Origin: Scilla litardierei
Taxonomy: Eukaryota; Streptophyta; Magnoliopsida; Asparagales; Asparagaceae
DNA length: 64,000 bases
Direction: 5' to 3'
Assembly: GCA_030789695.1 (NCBI GenBank)
Contig: CM061141.1
Location: 277,085,871 to 277,149,870 of the forward strand
The translations under genes and the position numbers were made by a program. Shown here piece after piece: positions 10,801-22,800 of this stretch. Each line of letters starts with the position of its first letter. The first letter of the stretch is position 1. The notes under the pieces were generated by a model. The model saw only the letters and a list, made by a program, of their open reading frames with translations, was not told where the DNA came from and made no database searches.

Positions 10801-13800
10801 TCCAGCAGCAAAGGTATTATAGTCCATTTCAACGGCAGCTATTCGATTGTGCTTGTTTATGTTGCTTCAGTGCAATGTTTCTCACTGTAGTTTAGGAGAC
10901 ATGCTGCTTTCTTTGCGTTTGTTTATGTTCATTTACTGCACAATGGTGTGCTTATTAAATTCTGTATGCATTCTGTCATAGCTTCATTATGCACATCTTT
11001 TAGCTTCATTATGCACTTCTTTTAGGATCCATATTATACTTCTGTGCTCAATAGATCTTGTAGATTGGATTAAATTTTACAAAACCAACTTAAGACTTTT
11101 AACAGATTTCAAAATACTAGCCAGTGTTTTGGAAAAGACATAAGTAGCTTAAAATTTCAAAGTTACACAAAACTGCCTTACGGCGGTAACAGAAAATTGA
11201 AAATGACCAAATTACCATTTAGCTCTGGAACTTTTGAACATGTTTTAAACCACTACAATATGTTTGGAAAAATTACGAAACTATCATATGTTGTTTATGT
11301 TATAACTTTTTTTTTCACTTTCAAACTTTCTTTCGAATTCGTTTCTTTTTTCTTTTTTATTTTGTTTGTTTTTTCTTTCAATCTGTTACATTTGGCATCA
11401 GAATTTCTTGCATTTTTTATGTTATAATTTTTTTCTTTCTCCTTATTTGAAACATTTCTCTCCACGTTCTCTTCTTATGACTTAATTGTTTTCTCACCTT
11501 TTCTCTCTTTTCTCTTTTTATGTTTTATCTTCCATACAACACTGATGTATATAATTTTCCGCTATATGGTATAAAAATATAAAAAGTACCAACCGAAATC
11601 AAGCGTAGAATGAAGGTTTGTACATCCATCTTTATTGACCATAACAGTGGTAACTCCTAAAAAATAATAACAACATGAAAAATTGATAATAAAGTTCAAA
11701 ATGAAAATTCCAAAAAATTACAATAAATTCCATGATGCATAATGTTTACATCATTTATATTGAAAAAGAGGAAAAAAAAATCTTTTGATTTCATGAACCT
11801 ACTCGACTACTGATACACCCATTTTACTTGGATCTTGAAGCCTCTTGTTTTTGCTCCACTTTTACATTGTTTGGCATTTCAATCAACTTCAACCCAACAA
11901 AGTCCCACAGTACTGCAACAAAAACATAATACTATGTTAGGTTAATTAAAAAAAATCGAAAGATAAACTATACTTTGAGAAAATACACAAAAAATTGAGG
12001 TTAAAGCTCGGCTTTTGTTGAAGTTCTTTTACAATAAGCACCCTACAATTAATAAATCAATTTTTGAACAATTCAGAACAACAAATTTGAGCTACATACA
12101 TGAATCAAGTTTCGCTCCTTTTCACTATTCTCATAACCGATTGCCTACCTAGTAGAACGATAGGGGATACACAACATGATGTACAGTAATAATCAGAAAT
12201 AAAATGCATTGCTACTTACTAATTCACCCCAATAACCAACTTCTTTCCTTCTATTTTGTTATAGAGTTTCTGTTAATATTTAAATAGTCATTCTAAGAGC
12301 TACTAAAATTAGGGCTTTTTGACTGAAATTGCACAAAACACTAATGCCACATCAATTTGTTCATTTTACTAAACAATTCACTTCACTTCTAGAAACTAGT
12401 TCAGCTTTTCAGCATAGTTGAATCGATTAGATAGCAGACAGTTTTTTTTGGGGGAAAAAGGGGGCACAAACCGATAAGGGCATGGTCGACCATGCCTAGT
12501 GCCCATTACATTACATTACATACTAGTTAAGTATCATCAATTGAGTCAACAAACTAGAAGCAACGGAGCTACTTACTAAGCGCATAGATCAGGCCTCAAG
12601 AACCCCCTAAGCCACACAATGATCGGTGATACTACAACAATCAAATTACACATTTGACACATCAATTTATAACCATGAATATCTGAATTCCAAAAAAAAC
12701 CTAAAGGCCTGAATGCCTAATAGGGAAACAAGGGTATCGAACAAAAAAGATCGAGCCTTTTTATCTTTTTTCCTTTATTTTGAATTGAGAAAGTGAGGAA
12801 TGATTGCTTTGGTTTTGCTATAGGAATCATTGCTTTAGATGACGGTGAGGTAAGGGAAAGTGACAATAACAAACTTATAAAATATTTCACCAATTTCCCA
12901 TGGGCTCATTGCAAAAATTTTCTGCCTAAACACCAAATAAAAGAAAAGAAAAGAAAAGAAAGAAAACAGACAATAACACCTTTTTTTGGTGCAACTAAGA
13001 AGATTGGGATACTCAAAGTCGTCGAAGGATCTGTCATCAGAGATTCTGATCTGGTTCGGCCAAGCCGCTCAATTTTCTTGGACCCGAGATGATAATAGCA
13101 ATGCAGTTGAGAGAGATATAGAGTGTGGTATCAAAAGGAGAAAGCGAGAGATGGGGAAAATGTTAGGATTTGAGTTTTGTAATCATGCACATAAATTTCA
13201 GTGGCGACACCAAGGGCGGATGTGGGGGCATCGGTGATGGGTCAGGGACGGGCATGTGGCAGGAGGATATGATGAGAAGGGTACTGGGAGGAACGAGAGT
13301 AGATAAAAAGTGAGTGTAAGTTTTTTTTTTATTTTTATTTTTGGTCTTTAAAATAGAATAAGGGTAGTTTAGGTATTAAAAATCACAGAGATGGACACTG
13401 GACACACTTGTCAAGTGTCCAAGTGTATTAAGGTGTCTGACCTGGCAAGTCTTCAATTGTAGGATATGGGGATTTATAATGAAATATAGTTATATATTGT
13501 ATTTCATAATCAGAGTAATTATGGCTCTAGATTTCTTTAATCCGTTTGACTAACTACCATCACATTGATTTAGTTAAAAAACATGTCTCGGGCTTTGATG
13601 AACATGGAAGCATTAGAAATATTAGACTTATAACCTTTTCTTTTTCATTCCTCGCTCATTTCCTTGTAGATTCTTTTCGCACATTCTTTCTATCCTTGAC
13701 ATTTTTTACCACGATAACAATTTCACTTATAAATTGTGTGAGACGTGTCCAAATTGTGGGACACAGGTGTCCAAGTTTCTTGGAGTGCCTGAGTGTCCAA

Positions 13801-16800
13801 CACGGTAAATTTTGTAAAAATGGAGTGTCTCGGTAACGCCTGTGTTAACTAAACTAACTGTGGACTGACAGCAAGTAGTTTTGTGAAACTTTTGAAGCGT
13901 TTTATGTTTCTTTTAAAGTCCAGGGTAGTATTTTGAAATCTCTAGGTAGTTTTGTAAAATTTATCCTGCAGCTTGTTAACTTTTTTCTATCGCTGACTTG
14001 ACAGTCTATGATTGAACTCAGTCGCACACAGGATGAAGAAGTGGGAGATGGTACAACATCTGTCATTGTTCTTGGTATGTTAAATGCTTTTGTTTGTATC
14101 TCTTTTTTAAAAATTATAACCCCTCCAATATGATGGGAAACCATAATATTAACTCAGTCACAGGAATGTTGCTCCATTCCTTAATTCAATAAGCATAACT
14201 GTATGAAATATTGCCTGGTATCTGTACTGTGGAGTAATCTCCGGGAATTCAGGAAATCATATGCTTCTTCTTCCTCTGCTCGCCCTTGCCATCCCTCTAG
14301 TTTGTCCTAATTATTTTTAAGTTACCACAAATATGGTACTGATAATTTGAATTGAAATATTTTGAAGCTGGTGAGATGCTTCATGTTGCTGAAGCTTTCA
14401 TTGACAAGAACTTCCATCCAACAGTGATTTGTCGAGGTAATTTTTGGTCATTCTTGAGAAAGCGTTCATTTCAAATTTCCTTTGCATTTTCTAATCATTT
14501 TCTGGTTAATGTGTTCCCACAGCATATAATAGAGCACTTGAGGATGCAATTGCCGTTCTTGATAAGATTGCAATGCCTATTGATGTGAACGATCGTAAGT
14601 TTTGTTCCAAGTGGTGGTTCATCAACCCTTTTGATTTCTTTTTTATTTATTGTCAATTTTTTGGAAAGAACTTTGCGACATTTCTGGTGCTCAATTCTTC
14701 TGATTGTGGAGCTAACAATAAAAGATCCAAGATCTCTGTACCCATATGGTGTTAGCTTCTGAAGTTTCTGTATAACTGAGGATTTGAAATCTGTGTTTTT
14801 TCATTTGGAAAGGTTCAATGATGCTTGGTCTGATCAAAAGCTGCATTGGCACAAAGTTCACTGGACAGTTTGGAGACCTGATTGCTGTGAGTATATTCTT
14901 ATGAGGCCGTCATGTTCTTCTTAATGCTGTGTTTCATTATTTATATGCACAACAGATTTACACCCATCATCAGTGAAGAAGTGGGTTTGATGGTAGGTTT
15001 TGGATGGCCAAACCCCATTGCGACATTATCAGATGTTCCTCTTTGTTTTATTATTAGTCCATCATTTTATTTTTGTATCTTCATGGTAGAATTATCATCT
15101 AGTTGTGTGTGCTTTTTAAACAGTGTGGCCTTTATGCGTCATGGCATAATCACTTGGATTCCTCTTCTGATGTCTCTATTATTTATTTGAGTTTTCTTAA
15201 GTATTTGAACATTTCCTGACTTCTGAATAAGTGAAACATGACGCAACTAGAACTTCTAACCACCTTTAACCACCGAGCTTTACACATCCATCCACATGGA
15301 TATTGTTTATTTCTAATGTAGTAGTTGTGATTCTATCTTCAGCGTGAGGCTTTCATGTTCCTTGGATTTCAGAAATTTCATCACACACAGTATTTTATCT
15401 GGGCTCTATGCAATTACAATGGCCTTTAGCAGTACTGAATAGATAAACGCCAATGGCTTAATAGACACTATCTCTTGAGATTATACGAGTTGCTTTGCTC
15501 ATTCAGTTATATTTTCGGCTTCATTAATGTGTGCCTTTTTGTTTTGTTACTATAGCTCTCTAATGGATTAGGCTTCAATACATACTATCTTTCCTTGAAA
15601 TAGTTGCAGAATTGCATTGGTGGTGGTGGTGTACTCTGCATGTTCAAGTAGCTGTGTGTATGATCTTCTTTCTAGAGAATTGGGGTTTGAATGGAGGTCT
15701 TCTTTGTAGTTCCAGCTGTATCCCTAGCTCCTTTTGTGTTCTTTAGTCTCATGCACATGCTTTCTTACTTTGGGAAGGCTGCTTCTTATTACTCTTTTTT
15801 AAATGCATACAATTTGGGAAGGTAATAGGTTGCTTTACACAAATCATTTCAACATATCCGGAGCTTATAGCAAGATCACTTGTAGCTCCAGAAAGATAAG
15901 ATGCCATTGGATATTGGGTAAAAATATGGTTGCTGATGCAGTTGTGATTGAGGAAGGAAGACCAAAAAAGAACTTTAGGAGCTTCTTCTTGTTTTTTTTT
16001 TTTTTTTTTTTTTTTTTGGGGGGGGGGGGGGGGTGTGTGTGTGTGTGGTGGATTGGGGGATTGGGGGATCATCTATAAGTTTGAGAATCTCGATTTTGTC
16101 ATAGGGATGAGTAAGCAATTAAATTATTAGCATAACAAGGACTTGTTATGAATAATTAGTCCTACATTGAATAAAATAGAAGATGATGATGTCCATACAT
16201 TAGTAGTTGGGCATTTATGCATTGGCTTAGAGCTTTTGGGTTCGATATGGTTTCAAATACCGGTTGGTGGCTTCACCAATATAAATAATTGTGAACCTAT
16301 TGTTCTTATTTTAATTCTAACATGATATAAGAGTCATGAAAAAATATATTTGGCTGGCTATTGTGTACTGTTACTATGCTACATTATGCTACAATACTAC
16401 TTTACAAACTCAAAGGTGAATCGACCTTGAGGTTAAGGGAGTGTTAAAAATAATAGCCATACATTGGATGATGTTCATAAATTAATAGGCAGGCCTTTAT
16501 CCATTGGCTTGCTCTTTTGGTTTAGGTATGATTTCAACTACCGGTTTGTGATTTTACCAGTATAAAATAACTGTTGGCCTCCGAACATTTTCCAATTTTA
16601 ACACATGTTTTGCATATACTTGGAGAATCATTAGGGTAATTGCTGTCATTATTTAAAGTTTTTGAGAAACTTGTTTTTTTAACAAAGCACTTGCTTTTGA
16701 GAATTTTTGAGAAACTTTCTTGTAATTATGGTTTGGAGTGCCTTGAGGGTGAGTCCACCTTCCTATATTTGTCAGAACCTTGTCATTATCTTGTTATTAA

Positions 16801-19800
16801 TCTTCACTAATAAGATGCAATTATCATGATTATGTCATTATACAAGAACTCGATAAGATCTGAGAAGACAAATTGAGAACAATCATTTTCTTTAATAACC
16901 TTTGAGTCAATACAAATTAATCTTAATAATTTTAGTAGTTTTGTTCGGAACTTTAGTGCTTGTTTGTTTGCTGGAAAGTTCCTTAGGATTCTTAAATTTG
17001 CACTATTTGTGGGCCAGGGGAGAAATTTTTGGCTAGAATCCAGACCTAATGTGTTTGTTTAGAAGAAAATTGATTTGAGAATTTTAGCTTAGTTGTCGCT
17101 GATATGGCTTATGCCACGTCAGTTAATTTCCAAACACATAATCCATAGAAAATCTGCAGATTGTGGGTAAGAAAGTTAATGCGGGATCCATGCGTATCAC
17201 TCTTCTCTCTTTCCCTTCTCCAATCCTACCAAAGTTAGTCGTTGATCGCGACCTCTCGCTACTGACCGCCTACGACCGATCGTTTGCCGTTGACTGTGTG
17301 TTGAAGCTTGTTGTCGCCAGTCCACACTTCCCCCTCTTTATCCCTCACCGAAGCTTGCTCGCTAATGATGTCGCTTAACTCTCGGTGAAGCTCGATACTG
17401 GTCGGTCACCGAAGCTCCAATGATAATGATGACACTCTCACTCGACGATGACACCGATGAATTTAGACTTAAAATAATATTTTTAAATTAAAAGATTTAA
17501 TTAATAAAGTTTAATTAAGGTTTAACTAAATTTTTAATTAAAATTTTAATCTATTAATAAATAAATATAGTTAAATCTTCTAATCGACTATTATATGATC
17601 ACTACACACCTTAGAGGGGCGAATACTATATTATAACCAAGAAATCTGAAGATTTGGAAATTACCTTCTATACAATATAAAAAAATAAAAACTAATTAAA
17701 CTAGATAGTTGTAGTAATCGTATGCATCAAAATTTATTTTTCTTCAGTCATCCAGATCAACTCCAATTTCCAATTCTTTCTGCTATCTCATTCTTGTAAA
17801 TCTGCAAGAGTACAACCAAACAACTCGACAACCTACCGTTGCTAATTGTAATTTTAATCACTTAATCACTAGAGTGATCAAACAATCAATCTATTACTCC
17901 AAAGAGGCTAACACTACTCTTTTAATACCGAGAGAATCTTTTAGAGAATGAAAGTTTATAGTACTCTTAATGATTTTGAGTGATTGTGTATATGAATCTA
18001 ATGTAGTAGGCTGATGGAGTAATTTCTGTTCAATAGATTAATAACTTGAATGTACAGAAATAGAGAACTTTTTGAGTTATTTCTCCAGAAGAGAATCAAA
18101 AGGATTGAAGTATTCTAATTGATTCTGAATCAGAGATTGGATACATATATGGAGGGAAAATCCAATGTCCATGAGATTCAAAAATATAGCTGTTAGATAC
18201 AAATGTTGATTATTCAAGAGACAGAAACTGCATTGACTAATCAACCAATGGTTTTATTAAATGACTAATTAGTGAAAATAGATAAGAAATAAAGTCTATT
18301 AGGATACTAAAAAAAATAGCTGTTACATACAAATGTTGATTATTCAAGAGACAGAAACTGCATTGACTAATCAACTAATGGTTTTATTAAATGACTAATT
18401 AGTGAAAATAGATAAGAAATAAAGTCTATTAGTATACTAATATGAATATTAGTTTATTAATGGCTGTTAGCTTAGAAAACATTAGTCGATGTTAGTCGTC
18501 GGGCAATTGATAATTTAGAAAGAGCTGTTTTGCATTAGTCGATTAATAAAATTGTTGGTCAATTAATGGTTTAAAGAATAGAAAAATAATATTTTGTATT
18601 AATCGACTAATTAATATGGAAGTGAACACAAGGATATCCGTTTTGTGTTAGTTGATTAGCAAAGGATATTAGTTGACTAATATTACACTTATTTTAGGTT
18701 TTAGATTCAAGAACCAAGTAATGTTGGTTCCACAAGGTGTAAGGAATAATTCTAAGTAAAATCATATATGATTTGTGGTGTGAGAGAGATCAATACTTAG
18801 ACAAAAATCTATAAACAAAGGAAAAATACATTAATGAATATAATACATAAATTAAAATCCATTGATGAGCTTGATGTGCATGGTCTTTGTTCAAGTTCTT
18901 GAGTACAAGTTCTTGAGCCTTACCTCCATGATTACATGCTTTGTGTAAAGCTACAAAATTTGTGTTAGCACATAGCATATGGTTTGATCATGATCAAAAT
19001 TTACATTAGGGATGTCCAACGTCTAACATTCTTCCCTTTTTTGATGATGACAAACAATTATATATAAAGTCAAAAATCATAGTTAAACATCATAAACATC
19101 AAATGTTAGTAAGCTCCCTTACAGTAATTCATATAACAAACAAGTCATAATATTCTCTTTTTTATTATTACCAAAAAAGGAGTAACAACACAGAAGAAAT
19201 TGTATTCTTAACACTTGCATTAAAAAATCAGTATGCTCCACTTTTCTTTTCCTGGTGCTTGAAAAGATATTGTGGAACATTGGTACCCACACTATGTTGA
19301 TTCAATAGGTTTAATTATTAGGAACCTAAGTCCAATTAGAATTTGGTTTTCCTTTATACATATAGAATTGCAAATATTTTTCATATTGTCCGAAATATAT
19401 GCATTCTTTTTTAATATAAACATAAATCTTTTGGTATCCAAATAGACATAGCATGTGATTTAATAGATTTGTTATGAGCATGGAGTCTACAATTTTCATC
19501 AGATCTAGAATAATTCTTATACATGAATGCGTGATTTATTCTAGATTCATTAGCATGTTTATTCTTAACAATGGACGCATTATCATTCCTTTTAAATATC
19601 TTACTCCAAATCTATTATCAGAGGCATGTTGATATGATAACAATTTACTAATATTTTCTTTGCCTTTATTAAATTTAGAAATATTTATAATTATTTCATT
19701 ATATTTCAATTTAATGGATGCAATACTCTGATCTAAATCACACATGCCAGTATTTAATGCATCACATTCAGATTTGAGCAAAGTCATCTTTTAATGCTTG

Positions 19801-22800
19801 ATTTTTAATGATACCTTTTCATTTATTGCAGCCAAATCATCAATTATAGAGCATTTTGAAGCAAATAACTCATGATCAACTATCAATTTATCATTTTCAT
19901 GTTTTAATGTTCTATAGCTAACATTTAATGTTTTGAATCTATCATAAAGCTTATTAAATGCATCATGTAACTCATCATTGTCTAAGTTTCAATGATTTCT
20001 TGTGCCAAAAAGCACATGTTTGCATGTTCTTCATCATCGGATGAAGAATCGATGTCATCCTACGTTGTCTATAAAACCTTCTTGTTCTTCTTGTTGAAGT
20101 TGTTCATGCTCGTGGGCATTGACTTCAATAATGGACAATTCTTGAAATATCATGGTTTATCACAATTCTAGAACACAAATAAATTGTTAGTACTTTTAAA
20201 TTCAGTGCTTTTAAACATTTATTGCTTCAGGAATTTTTTTGAATTTCCTTGTAAGTAGATTAAGGTCATTTTCATCATCATTTGAATCTTCAGTATCAAA
20301 AGATGACTTAAAGGTATGAGCTTTGTTCTTTGGTAGTTATCTTGTTTGCGATTTTCGAGTTGAACATCATATGACATAAGGTTGTCAATGAGTTCTTTCA
20401 TGGTAAGTGTTGATAGATCATTTGCATCCTCAATTGTTGTGGTTTTTTTCGCATTTGGAAGGTAGGTGCTCTAAAATTTTCCACACCATCTCTGCTAGTG
20501 AGTAGGGGTTTTCAAGAGCAATTAGAGAAATTGTAAGAGCAATTAGAGAAATTGTAAGAGCAATTAGAGAAATTGTGATGTTGGTAAATCTTGTGAACAT
20601 CTTTAATGGATTTCTTATCTCTTAACTTAATTATGTGAAATTATGGATAAGAACATTGATCAGAGTTTGTTTAATCTTGTTAGTACCTTCATGTATTACC
20701 TCAAGTGCATGTCAAAGTTGATAGGTCTAAGTAGAGGTAGACACGTGGTTGAATTCATTTGTGTCTATGGCACCAAAGAGGGTATTCATCGCATTGGGAT
20801 CCAAAATTATGGATTCTTTGTCTGCATCTGTCCATAAAGAGTACGTGGTTGTAAGCATGTTATAGGGAGATTCCATAATGTTCCAAAGTTCATAGATGAT
20901 GGATTGCAAGATCATCATTCTTCGTTATTTAATTATAACTAGATCAATTGAATAACATATCTTGTTATGAAATTGATGAGAAATTCTAGTGCTTAGGTGG
21001 AAGAGATTTGGGGATTTTGGACGAAAAAGGGATTTTTTATGGATGACGGGAAATAAAAAGATAATGTCCTTAATTAGAGAGGACCACTCTCCCAAGAATT
21101 AAAACTATTTTTTTACTCCTAAACTCCTAATCTCTACTTTCTACTCTTCTTTTTTAATTTTCTTCATACCCTAACACTAACCTCGTCCAAACTATTTATT
21201 GGGCTAATATGTCCCCTATTTACAAAATTGTCCCCCGGGCACCAAATTACAAAATTGCCCCTCGGGCCCCAAAACTACAAAATTGCCACCATTGTGGCCA
21301 CAATTTCTATTCCCAACAGTATTCCGTTCTCGAAAAATCCACATTGTCCTTAAGGTGGTGCATCAAATCCACGAGTGTGCTCTGAGTGTTGGAGCACGTC
21401 TCATCGCCTACTCCTGGATCAAAAAGCAATCCACGAGCTCCATCCTCCTTGGAATGTCGCCGCATGAGTGGTAGTGCGTTCGTGCCTAAGTTGTCTAGGC
21501 ACTGCCGCTTTCCATTCTGAATTTGGACACCAAATGAGCTCGAAATCATCAAAATACGGTAGATGCACAAAAAAATCCTACAAAATAGCCCAGATATTTC
21601 CAAAAAATCACACGGCTCATTGTTCATCTGTTGATTGGTCAGCGGCTCGGGCCGACAGCTCGGCTGAGCTAGCTTAAGTGGTCGGCTGATTCTCGGGGTC
21701 GGCTGGATCGAGCTGCCACTACCGATCCCATTTTCCAGTGGCTTCGGCGGCCGATGGCCGTGAAAAAAGGTAAGCTGGGTTTGCGGGAGGAGAGGAAGCC
21801 ATCAGTGGAGGTGGTGGTCTCGGATTCCGTCGAACGAGCCACTGACGAAACTCGAAAACTTCGGTGGATGGCCTCTGGGTCTTGCCCGAGTCGGGGCGGC
21901 CCTCCGGGGTCGTTGGAGTCGGGGCGGTCCTCCGGGGCTTGTCGGAGTCCAGGAGGCCAAGGAGGCCACCGCCGCCGTCGCCTCCGATGGTTGTTTGCCG
22001 ATCCTTTTCGGCATCGGATCTGGGTCGTCGATGTCTGTAGACTTCGGATCTGCGCTGTTCTCCATTGTTTTCTCCAGATCTACCAGATCTGAGCTTGAAA
22101 TCTTCAGATCTGGACTCATGGTCTTCAGATCTGTCTTCGCCCGATCTATCTCTGCAAAATCCTCCGCTATTTGACAGCGCGTCTCAGCAAATATTTGATC
22201 GATCGAAGATCTCAAGTTCTCCATTAGACGACGGCCCATCTCCTCTAAAGATTGCTTAAGCACGGCCTTGGTCTCCTCCACATCAAACATCGGTGCCATG
22301 GATCTTGAGCTCCGATACCAATTGATGAGAAATTCTAGTGCTTTGGTGGAAGAGATTTGAGGATTTTGGACGAAAATGGGATTTTTTATGGATATGATGG
22401 GGAATACAAAGATAATGTCCTCAATTAGAGAGGATGACCACTCTCCCAAGACCTAAAACTATTTTTCTACTCCTAAAATCTTACTCTCTACTTTCTACTC
22501 TTCTTTTCCAATTTTCTTCATACCCTGACACTAACCCATTCCCTCCTATTCATATGGCTGATTTGTCCCTATTTACAAAATTGCCATCGGGCACCAAATT
22601 ACAAAATTGTTCTTCGGGCCACAGAATTACAAAATTGCCACTATTGTGGTTGCAATTCACATTCCCAACAGAAATGTCCTTGGGAAATTGAGACAACCAA
22701 TTTGTTGTTATTGCCATCCTTTACCTTGTTTTAATACCAATTGTTAAATCTGTAGATGGTTATTACAAACACTCGAGGGTTGACTAGTATTTTATAACAA

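Larger units (their letters stand above)
10814..14004 (+). other. CCT3: CCT3 intron 4 (3.2 kb), mostly one TIR element
   Basis: Nearly the whole intron is bounded by the inverted repeats annotated at 11068-13962. Poly-T-rich stretches lie at 11300-11530 and 13321-13340. Confidence 0.7.
20974..22670 (-). mobile_element. Complete 1.7 kb miniature LTR element carrying one ORF
   Basis: Two ~346 bp LTRs (20974-21318 and 22323-22670) with TG...CA ends (TGTTGGGAAT and TTTCTCATCA on the minus strand) flank a 1.0 kb internal region. The target duplication GAAAT is perfect (20969-20973 and 22671-22675). Next to the 5' LTR is a primer site ATTGGTATCGGAGCTC (minus strand, 22307-22322), close to the initiator tRNA-Met complement. 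The size fits TRIM elements, but TRIMs usually lack coding capacity; this one has an open 165-codon frame. It inserted into the 5' untranslated region of the minus-strand Sirevirus. Confidence 0.88.

Noticed and set aside
15749..16130. Frames with poly-Phe/poly-Gly or poly-Lys/Pro across 15.8-16.1 kb
   Set aside because: They read through the T26-G16-TG microsatellite; no domain.
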